Shown in pieces: positions 34,022 through 42,641 of a DNA stretch of 64,000 nucleotides. The notes beneath the pieces were generated by a model that worked only from the letters and a program-made list of their open reading frames with translations, was not told the DNA's origin and searched no databases. A program made the translations under genes and the position numbers. This DNA is from Nesterenkonia aurantiaca (GTDB lineage: Bacteria; Actinomycetota; Actinomycetes; Actinomycetales; Micrococcaceae), in NCBI RefSeq assembly GCF_004364585.1, contig NZ_SOAN01000001.1, forward strand, positions 551,858-615,857. Direction: 5' to 3'. How positions within the stretch are numbered: position 1 is the first letter of the stretch; the number at the start of each line of letters is the position of its first letter.

Positions 34022-35748
34022 CGGCTCAACGACCCCAGATGCTCGGCGAGCGCGGTCATCAGCAGCGCGAAGGAGGTGGCACCCGGGTCTGGGGTCCCCA
34101 GGGACTTCTCCCCCAGCACACGGGAGCGCCCGAGCCGGGCCTTGAGCTCGGAGGTCGAGGCCGCAGCCTCGGTGGCCACTGCGGCCGCGGATTCCAGGGC
34201 GGCCGAGAAGCCTTCCCCGGCCTGGAATCGATCCTGCAGCGCCCGCGCGAAGGGGACGGCGGCGTCGATCATGGTCTTGTCCCCGGGCTGGGCACCACCG
34301 AGTCGCTGCACCGCCTCCACGGCATTGTGCAGCGCCCTCACACCTTCGGCCTCCTCGGGGGCAGAGGTGTCCGAGAGCGCCCGGGATGCGGCGGTCAGCG
34401 CCGAGCCCCAGAGAGCGCCGGAGGTGCCACCGGCAGATTCGGCCCAGGCGGTGCCGGCATGGACCAGCAGCGTGCGGGCGCCGGCTCCACGCTCCAGGGC
34501 CTTCAGACCCGCCTCCACGGCCCCTCGGGTGCCGAGCACCATGCCCTGACCGTGGTCGCCGTCGCCGGCGACGGCGTCGAGACGACCAAGCTCAGTCTCG
34601 TGGGTGGCGCAGACCTCGGCGAAGCGTTCCAGGAGACCTTGGACCGAGGCGGCGGCGGTCTGGGACTCGCTGGAGGCCTCCGGCACCTGCTCCTCACCGG
34701 GGGTATAGAACTCTTTGCGCGGCACCCGCTCGGCGTGGGCATCAAGGCTGCGCAGATCGCCGCGACGATAGGCGGGGGTGTCCACGGCGGCGGTCCAGTG
34801 CTGCTCGAGCTCCTCATCGAGGAAGACCAGGGTCAGGGAGAGTCCTGCCATGTCCAGGCTGGTGACGAACTCTCCGACCTCGGGCGCGACGGCGGTGAGT
34901 CCGGCCTCGGAGAGTCGCTCGGCCACGCGGTGGTAGACCACGAAGAGCTCCTCGTACTTCACCCGGCCGAGCCCGTTGAGCAGCACAGCGACGCGGCCGG
35001 ACCGGCCCGCCGGCGCCTCCTCCATGAGGCCTTCGAAGAGCAGATCTGCGACCTCTTGCGCGGTTCCCATCGGAATGTCGCGGATCCCGGGCTCGCCGTG
35101 GATGCCGAGCCCGACCCCCATGGTGGCTGCGGGCACGTGGAACAGCGGCTCCTCGGCTCCGGGCAGCGTGCAGCCGTCGAAGGCCACTCCGAAGGAGCGG
35201 GTCGCGTCATTGGCCTTCCAGGCGATGCGCTCCGCCTCGTCGAGTCCGGCTCCGGCCTCGATGGCGGCTCCGGCGATCTTGAACACCGGGAGGTCTCCGG
35301 CGATGCCTCGGCGGTCTCGGTGGTTCTCCCGGGTGTTGGAGGCGACGTCGTCGCTGACTCGGATGATCCGCACGTCCACGCCCTCCGCGCGCAGCTTCTC
35401 CGCCGCGGCGCCGAAGTGCAGGACATCACCGGCGTAGTTGCCGAAGCCCATGATCACGCCGCCGCCGTTCTCGGCGTTGCGCGCCACGGAGTAGACCTGG
35501 GAGGCCGAGGGTGAGGAGAAGATGTTCCCGCAAGGGGCTCCGTGTCCCATGCCGGGCCCGACCCAGCCGGCGAAGGCCGGGTAGTGTCCGGAGCCGCCGC
35601 CGATGACCAGTGCCGGCTGGCCGGCAGGGGTCTCGGTGGATCGGACCACACCGCCGTGGACCGCCGTCACGTACTGGGGGTTGGCCGCCGCGAAGCCGAG
35701 CACGGCCTCCTGGGCGAATGCGGATGCGTCGTTGAGCAAGTAGGTCAT
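34018..35748 (-). CDS. Fused DhaK-DhaL dihydroxyacetone-type kinase (probable tetrulose kinase)
   Basis: ATP-dependent ketose kinase of 576 residues: DhaK domain about 1-335 with His217 in GLGIHGEPG, the residue that binds the ketone covalently, and DhaL nucleotide domain about 375-576 with metal-binding GDGDHG (395-400). Fused enzymes of this length phosphorylate dihydroxyacetone or, in mycobacterial tetritol pathways, L- or D-erythrulose (LerK, DerK). The coupled TIM-like gene and the nearby RpiB-like gene favour erythrulose. The ATG at 35748 has CGAGGAC upstream. It is divergent from the SorC regulator with a 26-bp operator-like palindrome between. Confidence 0.9.
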   Translation of the reverse strand: MTYLLNDASAFAQEAVLGFAAANPQYVTAVHGGVVRSTETPAGQPALVIGGGSGHYPAFAGWVGPGMGHGAPCGNIFSSPSASQVYSVARNAENGGGVIMGFGNYAGDVLHFGAAAEKLRAEGVDVRIIRVSDDVASNTRENHRDRRGIAGDLPVFKIAGAAIEAGAGLDEAERIAWKANDATRSFGVAFDGCTLPGAEEPLFHVPAATMGVGLGIHGEPGIRDIPMGTAQEVADLLFEGLMEEAPAGRSGRVAVLLNGLGRVKYEELFVVYHRVAERLSEAGLTAVAPEVGEFVTSLDMAGLSLTLVFLDEELEQHWTAAVDTPAYRRGDLRSLDAHAERVPRKEFYTPGEEQVPEASSESQTAAASVQGLLERFAEVCATHETELGRLDAVAGDGDHGQGMVLGTRGAVEAGLKALERGAGARTLLVHAGTAWAESAGGTSGALWGSALTAASRALSDTSAPEEAEGVRALHNAVEAVQRLGGAQPGDKTMIDAAVPFARALQDRFQAGEGFSAALESAAAVATEAAASTSELKARLGRSRVLGEKSLGTPDPGATSFALLMTALAEHLGSLSR

Positions 35749-35770
35749 GACTGTCCTCGGGGTCCGGGAT

Positions 35771-35800
35771 CTGTACTCCCGAGATCGGCAGTACAGATGT
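35771..35800. promoter_or_regulatory. Operator-like palindrome between kinase and SorC genes
   Basis: A 26-bp imperfect palindrome (35771-35796) with arms CTGTACT and AGTACAG and inner CCGA/TCGG, broken only at three base positions. It overlaps ACAGATGT (35793-35800), whose complement ACATCTGT recurs upstream of the RpiB-like gene (37395-37402). It is a likely SorC-regulator site. Confidence 0.6.
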
Positions 35801-35897
35801 TCTGTGACATATGTGCTGAGGCCACACTAGAGCAGGAGACGTGATCGGCACCACTTCTGCGGCAGAGTCGGTGGGCCATCCCAGATACGATGGCCCG

Positions 35898-36857
35898 ATG
35901 GAGGCAACTGAGGTCACGAAGGAGGCAGCCGCGGGCACATCCGAGCTGGAGCGCCTGTACCGCGCCGCCCAGCTCTACTACGAGCAGGGCGCCACGCAGG
36001 CTGAGGTGGCCGAGCAGCTGAAGATCTCACGCCCCTCGGTGAGTCGCATGCTGGCCGAGGCGCGCGCCCAAGGGATCGTCGAGATCCGGGTGCACCGACC
36101 CGCCTCGACCGGCATGGATGAGCTCGGCGAGCGGCTCGCACTGAAGCTCGGCCTCGACGGCGTGCATCTGGCGCCGGGGGATCAGTCCCAGCGCGTGGGA
36201 CTGGGCCTGGGACCGGTGACTCGCCAGGCCCTGGCCGAGACGAACCTGCGCGCCGGCGACGTGCTGCTGCTGGCCTCGGGAGAGACCACCTACGCACTGG
36301 CCCAGCAGCGGTTGGGAAACTTCTCCGGGGTGGTGGTGGCACCCACCGTCGGAGGCCAGGCCGAGCCGGACCCCTGGCACCAGACCAACGAGGTGGTCCG
36401 CGCCTTCGCCGCCACCTCAGGCGGCTACCCGCACTACCTCTTCGCACCCTCGATGCCCTCGGAGGCGCTGCTCTCGGCGCTGCAGGACGACCCCGGGTAT
36501 CGCCAGGTGGTCGCCGACTGGAACTCGGCAAAGGTGGCGCTGGTGGGCATCGGAGCCGCACCGCTGTCGCGAAACTCCATCGCCCAGTCGGTGCCGAGGA
36601 ATCACCCGAACCTGGCGAAGTCGATCGGTGATGTCTGCCTGGCCTTCTATGACCCGAAGGGCGATGAGGTCACCTTCCCAGGCAGCGAGCGCATGGTCCG
36701 GGTCCCGGGATCCACGCTGCGCGCGGTGCCCACGCGGATCGCCGCCGCGGTGGGCGCGCATAAGGCACCGAGCATCATCGCCGCAGCCAGCGCCGGGTGG
36801 TTCAACATCTTGGTGACCGATGAATCAACGGCTCGCGCCGTGGATCGTCAGCTCTAG
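35898..36857 (+). CDS. SorC-family transcriptional regulator
   Basis: Sugar-phosphate-responsive regulator, 319 residues from the ATG at 35898. The N-terminal helix-turn-helix ([21 protein letters not shown]) starts near residue 30, followed by a sugar-isomerase-like effector domain. A GTG at 35841 is possible but lies only two bases after AGGAG. The ATG lies six bases after a TACGAT -10 box (35886-35891), supporting leaderless translation. It is divergent from the kinase operon and convergent with the RpiB-like gene, sharing CTAG at the stops. It is analogous to EryD-type regulators of tetritol pathways. Confidence 0.88.
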   Translation: MEATEVTKEAAAGTSELERLYRAAQLYYEQGATQAEVAEQLKISRPSVSRMLAEARAQGIVEIRVHRPASTGMDELGERLALKLGLDGVHLAPGDQSQRVGLGLGPVTRQALAETNLRAGDVLLLASGETTYALAQQRLGNFSGVVVAPTVGGQAEPDPWHQTNEVVRAFAATSGGYPHYLFAPSMPSEALLSALQDDPGYRQVVADWNSAKVALVGIGAAPLSRNSIAQSVPRNHPNLAKSIGDVCLAFYDPKGDEVTFPGSERMVRVPGSTLRAVPTRIAAAVGAHKAPSIIAAASAGWFNILVTDESTARAVDRQL

Positions 36858-37330
36858 CTGCAGCTGCCGGTGTCCTCGTAGCGGGTGATCGCGCCGACCT
36901 TCTCCGCCGAGGAGCTGGCCGGATCAAACTCATGCTTGAGCCACTCGTCCACGAGCTTGCGGGCGAGCTCCTTGCCGATCACGCGTTCACCCATGCAGAG
37001 GATCTGCGCGTTGTTCGAGAGCACCGCGCGCTCGACCGAGTAGGCGTCATGAGCGGTCACGGCGCGCACTCCCCTGACCTTGTTGGCGGAGATCGCCACG
37101 CCGAGTCCGGTGCCGCAGATCAGCACCGCGCGGTCGGCCTGGTCTGAGGCGACCCGCTCTGCCGCGGCCACGGCGATGTTCGGATAGGCCGTCTTGTCGG
37201 AGGCGTCGCCGACGCCGACATCGACCACTTCCGCCACCCGTGGATGGGCTTCGAGGTCTGCCTTCAGCGCCTGCTTATAGGAGTGACCGGCCTCATCGCT
37301 GCCGATGACGATACGAAACTGACTCTTCAT
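36854..37330 (-). CDS. RpiB-like sugar-phosphate isomerase (probable erythrose/erythrulose 4-phosphate isomerase, DerI/EryI type)
   Basis: 158-residue aldose-ketose phosphate isomerase of the RpiB/LacAB family. It keeps catalytic Cys72 in ICGTGLGV and the [14 protein letters not shown] and LCMGERVIG motifs. Homologues in erythritol and threitol clusters convert D-erythrulose 4-phosphate to D-erythrose 4-phosphate; a housekeeping ribose-5-phosphate isomerase is the alternative. The ATG at 37330 follows GGAGGAGACACC. Its promoter region carries a GAACA/TGTTC dyad sharing ACATCTGT with the kinase promoter, so SorC control is likely. Confidence 0.87.
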   Translation of the reverse strand: MKSQFRIVIGSDEAGHSYKQALKADLEAHPRVAEVVDVGVGDASDKTAYPNIAVAAAERVASDQADRAVLICGTGLGVAISANKVRGVRAVTAHDAYSVERAVLSNNAQILCMGERVIGKELARKLVDEWLKHEFDPASSSAEKVGAITRYEDTGSCS

Positions 37331-37380
37331 GGTGTCTCCTCCACTGGTGCCGGGGCTCTGAGTCCATGCTACGTGGAGTC

Positions 37381-37405
37381 GAACAAACGTCAAATACATC
37401 TGTTC
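37381..37405. promoter_or_regulatory. Candidate SorC site upstream of the RpiB-like gene
   Basis: A 25-bp dyad with GAACA and TGTTC ends and ACATCTGT inside, 50 bp upstream of the start codon. The 8-mer is shared with the kinase-SorC intergenic region. Confidence 0.45.
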
Positions 37406-37426
37406 ACGATCCGAGCCCTGGACGCG

Positions 37427-37473
37427 AAAGAGCCCCCCATCGGCACCGATGAGGTGCGGACGGGGGGCTCTTC
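37427..37473 (-). terminator. Intrinsic terminator after dps
   Basis: Reverse-strand hairpin with an 11-bp stem (37462-37472 with 37428-37438), an inner GCACC/GGTGC stem and a short TTT after the stem. It lies about 25 bp beyond the dps stop. Confidence 0.8.
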
Positions 37474-37496
37474 GAGCCGGCTCAGGATCTAGTCGA

Positions 37497-38000
37497 TCAG
37501 GAGGCGGTGCCTGCCTTGTCCAGGTGCGAGCGGATGAACCACTGGAAGAGCTCGAGCTCCCTGACCTGCCCGACGAGCAGGTCTTCAGTGATCGGGTCGA
37601 GCTCGCCGACCTTGTTGAGCACATCGCGGTGATCGCCGATGACGCCGTCGTAGACCTTCTCGAGCTCGGCCAGGTGGGTGGCTCCGTCGGCCTTGAACAG
37701 CGGGTAGTCCTCCCAGTGACGCTTGGAGACCAGCTCGCCGCTGAGGCCCGAGGGAGATCCGCCGAGGGTCGCGATGCGCTCTGCGACCTCGTCCGCGAAG
37801 CCGCGGACGACCTCGGTCTGCGGGTCGAGCATCTCGTGGATCGCGATGAAGTTCGGGCCCACGACGTTCCAGTGCACGTGCTTGAGCACGAGGTGGAGAT
37901 CATTCAGGGCGTACAGGCGGCTCTGCAGCAGGCCGGCGATCTCGTGGCCGTTCTCCTGCGCGAGACCTGGAGCGGTGTAGTCGGAGTACTTCTGAGTCAT
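37497..38000 (-). CDS. dps: Dps-family DNA-binding ferritin-like protein
   Basis: Dodecameric iron-storage and DNA-protection protein, 167 residues. Ferroxidase-site residues fit the Dps pattern: His43 in [12 protein letters not shown], His55, and Asp70/Glu74 in GFADEVAER. The ATG at 38000 has AAGGAGTGTCAC upstream; an upstream in-frame start at 38027 lacks one. Monocistronic with a good terminator. It is usually stress or starvation induced; no specific operator was recognised. Confidence 0.95.
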   Translation of the reverse strand: MTQKYSDYTAPGLAQENGHEIAGLLQSRLYALNDLHLVLKHVHWNVVGPNFIAIHEMLDPQTEVVRGFADEVAERIATLGGSPSGLSGELVSKRHWEDYPLFKADGATHLAELEKVYDGVIGDHRDVLNKVGELDPITEDLLVGQVRELELFQWFIRSHLDKAGTAS

Positions 38001-38115
38001 GTGACACTCCTTGTGCTGTTGAGGCAATTGGCGCTGTTCGGCGCCGACCCTCTTGATACTAATGATTCAGAAAAGCGCTGGCTAGGCAGATGAGCCTATC
38101 CTCAGTTGAGTTCGC

Positions 38116-39405
38116 TCACGCCACCGGCTCGATGACCTCCAGGCCTCCGAGGTAGCGGCGCAGCGCCTCGGGAACCCGGACCGTGCCGTCGGCCTGCTGG
38201 TGGTTCTCCAGGATGGCCACCAGCCAGCGCGTGGTCGCCAGGGTTCCATTCAGCGTGGCCAGCGGCCTGGTGGGCCCCTTGGATCCGTCTTCCTTGAGCG
38301 TGCGCTCGCGGATGTTGAGCCGGCGCGCCTGGAAGGTGGTGCAGTCGGAGGTCGACGTCAGCTCACGGTAGGTCTGCTGCGAGGGCACCCATGCCTCGCA
38401 GTCGAATTTTCGCGCGGCCGAGAGGCCGAGGTCTCCAGCGGCGATATCGACCACCCGGTAGGGCAGCTCCATCTTCTGAAGCATCTGCTCTTCCCAGGCC
38501 AGGAGCTTTGCATGCTCCGCGGCGGACTCCTCGGCGGTGCAGAAGATGAACATCTCCAGCTTGTTGAACTGATGCACGCGCAAAATTCCACGAGTGTCGC
38601 GTCCGTGGGAGCCGGCTTCGCGGCGGTAACACGTGGACCAGCCGGCGATCCGCTCCGGCCCCTTGTCGAGGTCGAGGATCTCGTCGGAATGATATCCGGC
38701 GATGGCCACCTCGGAGGTGCCCACCAGATAGAGGTCATCGCGCTCGAGCCGGTAGATCTCGTCGTCGTGCTCCACGTCGAACCCGGTGCCTGCCATGGTC
38801 TCCGGGCGGACCAGGGTGGGGGTGATCATCGGGGTGAAGCCGGCCTCGACCGCCTGATCCATGCCCATCTGCATCATGGCCAGCTCAAGACGTGCGCCGA
38901 TGCCCTTGAGGAAGTAGAACCGGGAGCCCGAGACCTTCGCACCGCGCTCCATGTCCAGTGCGGCGAAGGACTCGGCGAGCTCCAGGTGATCCTTGGGCGT
39001 GAAGCCCTCTGCGGCGAAGTCGCGGGCCGCGCCCTCCTCGCGCAGCACCACGAAGTCGTCCTCTCCGCCGGCGGGGACCCCCTGATGGATCAGGTTCGGG
39101 AAGGCGCCCTGGAGTCTGCGCAGCTGCTCCTCAGCCTCCTGGGACTGCGCCTCGGCGGCCTTCACCTGGTTCGAGAGCTCCTTGACCTCAGCCAGGAGCT
39201 GCTGCTTCTGCTCCCCCGCGGCCTGTGCGACCCGCTTGCCGAAGGACTTCTGCTCCGCGCGCAGGGTCTCGAAGCGCGTGATGGCGGCGCTTCGCGACTG
39301 CTGCGCGGCGATCAGCGCGTCCACGGCGGACTCCTGCGCCTGACGCGCGCGCTGGCTGGCCCGGTACTTCTCGGGATTCTCGATGAGGTCCTTGATGTCG
39401 ATCAC
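38116..39405 (-). CDS. serS: Seryl-tRNA synthetase
   Basis: Class II synthetase charging tRNA-Ser, 429 residues. The N-terminal coiled-coil arm spans about 30-105. The catalytic core shows motif 2 ([20 protein letters not shown]) and motif 3 ([18 protein letters not shown]). The GTG at 39405 lies seven bases after a TAAGCT -10 box (39413-39418, reverse strand), a likely leaderless start, although GGGGGA also precedes it. It is divergent from the lipid kinase gene. Confidence 0.98.
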   Translation of the reverse strand: MIDIKDLIENPEKYRASQRARQAQESAVDALIAAQQSRSAAITRFETLRAEQKSFGKRVAQAAGEQKQQLLAEVKELSNQVKAAEAQSQEAEEQLRRLQGAFPNLIHQGVPAGGEDDFVVLREEGAARDFAAEGFTPKDHLELAESFAALDMERGAKVSGSRFYFLKGIGARLELAMMQMGMDQAVEAGFTPMITPTLVRPETMAGTGFDVEHDDEIYRLERDDLYLVGTSEVAIAGYHSDEILDLDKGPERIAGWSTCYRREAGSHGRDTRGILRVHQFNKLEMFIFCTAEESAAEHAKLLAWEEQMLQKMELPYRVVDIAAGDLGLSAARKFDCEAWVPSQQTYRELTSTSDCTTFQARRLNIRERTLKEDGSKGPTRPLATLNGTLATTRWLVAILENHQQADGTVRVPEALRRYLGGLEVIEPVA

Positions 39406-39528
39406 GTCCCCCAGCTTATCGCCACCGGAGGCTGGTGGGCGCGCGAGGCTGGGCTGACGCCCACCGGCAGCTCAGCAGGCCCGGGCTGAGATCCAGCTCC
39501 GCCGGGAACTCACCGCAGTAGACTGCTG

Positions 39529-40737
39529 ATGATGACTACCGCCACGCTCAGCACCCTCTTCTGGTCCACGCTCGTCCTTGCTGCGATCCTGCTCGTCGCC
39601 GTGGTCTGGCTGGGCGTCGCCCACCACCGGCTGCGCCGCAGCACGGGCCGACTCACCCGGCAGCTTCAGGACGCCCCGGCGGAGGGCACCGCGGCGGCCC
39701 AGGCCCCGGGGCGACTGGTCGCGGTGGTCGTGAACACCATCAAGGACTCCGCCGACGACGTGGTGCGCCAGATCCACTCGGCCTGCTCCCGGGCAGGCAT
39801 GCCCGCCCCGCTGGTGATGGCATCGAGCGCAGAGGATCCCGGACATGAGATGACCCGGCGAGCCATGGAGGCCGGCGCAGTCACCGTCATCGCCGCCGGA
39901 GGTGACGGCACCGTGCGTGCCGTGGCCGCCGAGCTGGCCGGAACCGAGACCGCGCTGGGCATCGTGCCGCTGGGGACCGGCAACCTCTTCGCCCGCAATA
40001 TCGGGCTGCCGTTCCAGGATCTGCGGGCCTGCGTGGATGAAGCCCTCCACGGCCGCAGCCACCGGGTGGACACCCTTGACCTGAGCCTGGAACGACCAGA
40101 CGGCAACGTCGAGGAGGAGAACTCGCTGGTCATCGCCGGCGGCGGGCTGGATGCCGAGGTCATGGGTGACACCCGCGAGGCGTTGAAGCAGCGCGCCGGC
40201 TGGCTGGCCTACGGCGAGGCCGGGCTGCGCCACATCATGGGTTCGCGTTCCAGCGTCACCATCTCGGTCGACGACGGCGAGGCGCAGACTCACCGGGTGC
40301 GCTCGGTCCTGCTCGCCAACTGCGGCTCCCTGCAGGCCGGCATGCTGCTGGTGCCTTCGGCCAAGTTCGACGACGGGCATATGGATGCAGTGCTGTTCAC
40401 TCCGCGCCATGCGTGGGACTGGGCAAGGATCATGGCCAAGACCGTGACCCGCTTCGCAGCGGACATTCCGGTGATGACCGTGCGGCAGGCCAGGCGCGTC
40501 ACCGTCACGATGGACGAGCCGATGCCGTTCCAGATCGACGGTGACGCCGTGGGTGAGGTCATCAGCGTCTCAGCGCGGGTCCGCCCGCATGCTCTGGTGG
40601 TCAACGGCGTCTCCGTCCGCGGCATCCAGGAGCTGGAAGCCGCGAACGAAGACACCGAGTCAGACGAGGCTCCGGATCAGGGGGACGAGCCGAAGCTCAC
40701 GAAGGGGCGGATCACCAAGGCGCCCCAGGGAGCCTGA
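39529..40737 (+). CDS. Diacylglycerol/lipid kinase family protein
   Basis: DagK-like lipid kinase, 402 residues, with one N-terminal membrane helix (about 8-30). The nucleotide motif GGDGT is at 124-128, PLGTGN at 147-152, and the DGD segment near the C-terminal beta-sandwich. It probably phosphorylates diacylglycerol or a related lipid at the membrane. The C-terminal 40 residues are charged and acidic. Two adjacent ATGs (39529, 39532) follow a TAGACT -10 box (39519-39524); the second is at the usual seven-base leaderless spacing and may be the real start. Confidence 0.9.
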   Translation: MMTTATLSTLFWSTLVLAAILLVAVVWLGVAHHRLRRSTGRLTRQLQDAPAEGTAAAQAPGRLVAVVVNTIKDSADDVVRQIHSACSRAGMPAPLVMASSAEDPGHEMTRRAMEAGAVTVIAAGGDGTVRAVAAELAGTETALGIVPLGTGNLFARNIGLPFQDLRACVDEALHGRSHRVDTLDLSLERPDGNVEEENSLVIAGGGLDAEVMGDTREALKQRAGWLAYGEAGLRHIMGSRSSVTISVDDGEAQTHRVRSVLLANCGSLQAGMLLVPSAKFDDGHMDAVLFTPRHAWDWARIMAKTVTRFAADIPVMTVRQARRVTVTMDEPMPFQIDGDAVGEVISVSARVRPHALVVNGVSVRGIQELEAANEDTESDEAPDQGDEPKLTKGRITKAPQGA

Positions 40738-40755
40738 ACAGCTCCCCGGGGCACC
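40719..40755. terminator. Hairpin between convergent lipid kinase and xylanase genes
   Basis: Imperfect 15-bp GC stem (40719-40733 with 40741-40755); the lipid-kinase stop codon lies at its loop. It can serve the lipid kinase gene and, in reverse, the xylanase gene. Confidence 0.6.
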
Positions 40756-40788
40756 AGATGGTCGTTCAGCTCCGCTGACCAGAGGGGA

Positions 40789-42222
40789 TCAGACGCCTGC
40801 TTCTTCAAGGATGCCGCGGCACTCCTCGAAGCTGGCGTCATCCTCCCAGGCGGACGCACCTTCTTCATGCTCCACCAGCGTGCGCTGAAGGATGCAGTAG
40901 GTGGGCTTGCGCTCGTAGTCACCCTCATGCAGGGTCGCGTCGCCCTCACCGGGGAAGGTGTTGGGCACCCAGCTCTGCGCATCCAGGGTTCCCCAGATGG
41001 TGAAGGAGTTGCACAGGCTCACGTCCAGGCAGGCCTGCAGCACCGTGGCGTAGCGCTCTGCGGCGCCCGCGCGATCCTCCGGCGACATCATGTCGTTCTC
41101 ATCGACCTCGCCGCGCACGTCGATCTCGGTCACCGCGGTGTGGATGCCCAGGTCGTCGAAGCGCTGGAGATTCTCCTGGTAGCTGTCGTCGAACCCGTAC
41201 TGCATGGACAGATGGGTCTGGGCGCCGAAGCCGTGCACCGGGACTCCACGTTCGAGCTGCTCGCTGATCAGGTCGTAGTACCGATCGGCCTTGGCGTTGA
41301 GGCCATCCACGTTGTAGTCGTTGTAGAACAGCAGCGCGTCAGGATCCTCCTCATGCGCCCAGGTGAAGATGTCGTCAAGGATCTCGGGCCCCAGCTCGCG
41401 GATCCAGATGTTCTCGCTGTCGCGGATGCTCGCGGCCTCGTCGTCCTGGAAGATCTCATTGGCCACGTCCCACTGGTCGATGCAGCCGGCATAGCGCGAG
41501 ACCACGGTGCGGACATGGTCTTCGAGGATCTCGCGCAGCTCAGCCTCGGAGAAGTCACCCTCCTCGAGCCAGTCCGGGTTCTGCGAGTGCCAGGACAGGG
41601 CATGGCCGCGCAGATCCATACCGTTGACCTCCGCGAAGGCGACGACGGCGTCGGCCTGCTCGAAGTCGTAGACCCCCTGCTCCGGCTGGACGAACTCCCA
41701 CTTCAGGTAGTTCTCGTGGGTCACCGACGAATACTCCTGGGCGACATGATCCCGGTACTCCGGGTCCGAGGGGAACGGATCGGGGTAGTCGGCGTCGGAG
41801 TGGTGTCCGCCGCCAGCCGCGATGTTGCCGATCCGCAGATCCTCCGGAGCGACGCCGGCCAGGGAGTCGCGCTCCCAGGCGCCCTCGACGGCACCACCCT
41901 CCGGCGTGAACTGACACTGGGTCTGCCCGGGCGCGTCCGTTCCCCCGCCGTGGCCGGGTCCCTTTCCGTTGCCCTTGGCGTGATCCGGAGGTCCGGGCTG
42001 ACCCGCATGATCGGGCTTGCCGGGCTGGCCCGCGTGATCGGGGCGCCCCTGGGACTTCTGTCCCTGCTTGTCCGCGGCCTTGGCGGCGATTCCTTCATCT
42101 GCTGTCTGGCTGCTGGCCTGGTGTGCCGGGACAGCGCCTGCCATGGCGGGCGTGCCGAGCGCGAGTGCGCCCGCACAGACCACCGCGGCGGCCAACGTTC
42201 GTCGGTTCGATCGGGTGAACAT
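40789..42222 (-). CDS. Secreted endo-1,4-beta-xylanase, GH10
   Basis: Extracellular enzyme cutting internal xylan bonds, 477 residues. The signal peptide ends near AMA (about 28). A linker (about 50-100) rich in Gly, Pro, His and Lys carries repeated PDHAGQPG units, then a GH10 TIM barrel with acid/base Glu256 in WDVANEIF and nucleophile Glu366 in AVTEIDVR. No carbohydrate-binding module is seen; the linker sits before, not after, the catalytic domain. The ATG at 42222 has GAGGAGAATGC upstream. The gene lies between the lipid kinase gene and pheA, neighbours that are usually adjacent in relatives, so it looks inserted. The promoter at 42367-42419 resembles that of binding protein 1. Confidence 0.95.
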   Translation of the reverse strand: MFTRSNRRTLAAAVVCAGALALGTPAMAGAVPAHQASSQTADEGIAAKAADKQGQKSQGRPDHAGQPGKPDHAGQPGPPDHAKGNGKGPGHGGGTDAPGQTQCQFTPEGGAVEGAWERDSLAGVAPEDLRIGNIAAGGGHHSDADYPDPFPSDPEYRDHVAQEYSSVTHENYLKWEFVQPEQGVYDFEQADAVVAFAEVNGMDLRGHALSWHSQNPDWLEEGDFSEAELREILEDHVRTVVSRYAGCIDQWDVANEIFQDDEAASIRDSENIWIRELGPEILDDIFTWAHEEDPDALLFYNDYNVDGLNAKADRYYDLISEQLERGVPVHGFGAQTHLSMQYGFDDSYQENLQRFDDLGIHTAVTEIDVRGEVDENDMMSPEDRAGAAERYATVLQACLDVSLCNSFTIWGTLDAQSWVPNTFPGEGDATLHEGDYERKPTYCILQRTLVEHEEGASAWEDDASFEECRGILEEAGV

Positions 42223-42366
42223 GCATTCTCCTCGTTGTCGCCATTGACTTGCATGGACGGCGGCGTGTGCCGCGATACAAGAGGGCGGCCCGGACCCCTC
42301 GGTCCCAAGAACCCGCTGAGCAAGACTTCTACACCACGAGATATCGGAAATGTGAGTCAGGACACC

Positions 42367-42419
42367 ATTTTGTATCACGAGAAGACTAAAAAAAGATCAC
42401 AGCTGTGTCAAGGCTCACA
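42367..42419 (-). promoter_or_regulatory. Xylanase promoter with CRP/GlxR-like site over the -35 (gap 42223-42614)
   Basis: Reverse strand TTGACA (42406-42411), 17-bp spacer, TAGTCT (42383-42388). TGTGTCAAGGCTCACA (42404-42419) covers the -35. An ATTTTG block (42367-42372) lies 10 bp past the -10, at exactly the same position as in the 28079-28129 promoter. The untranslated leader would be about 150 bases. The remainder of this 392-bp gap is taken by the 83-bp tandem repeat next to pheA. Confidence 0.7.
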
Positions 42420-42445
42420 CGGCTTCCAGTCACGGGTCTGGGCGC

Positions 42446-42641
42446 GCTTACGCGTATCTGAAGCGAGCTGATCCCACTCCCCCGGCTCCCACCCTCGGCT
42501 TCGCCGAGCGCGGGGCCCGCGCCGGGCTCGCTTACGCGTGTCTCAGCGAGCTGATCCCACTCCCCCGGCTCCCGCCCTCGGCTTCGCCGAGCGCGGGGCC
42601 CGCGCCGGGCTCGCTTACGCGTGTCTCAGCGAGCTGATCCA
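42446..42641. repeat. Tandem 83-84-bp repeat containing the pheA 3' end
   Basis: Two full units (42446-42529 and 42530-42612) and a partial third (42613-42641), which is the real end of pheA. Each unit contains the pheA stop region (GCTTACGCG... on the plus strand) and then a CTCGGC-TTC-GCCGAG hairpin. The unit furthest from pheA carries a few changes and one inserted base, so it is the oldest or least constrained copy. Confidence 0.9.

Noticed and set aside
37381-37496. A tRNA or small RNA gene between the RpiB-like gene and dps
   Set aside because: The only structure is the dps terminator; no cloverleaf or CCA end could be drawn.
36854-37903. A 349-residue fusion of an Arg/Ser/Thr-rich domain to the RpiB-like isomerase
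   Set aside because: The extension reads the dps gene in the wrong frame and crosses its terminator; the isomerase has its own ATG and strong ribosome binding site at 37330.
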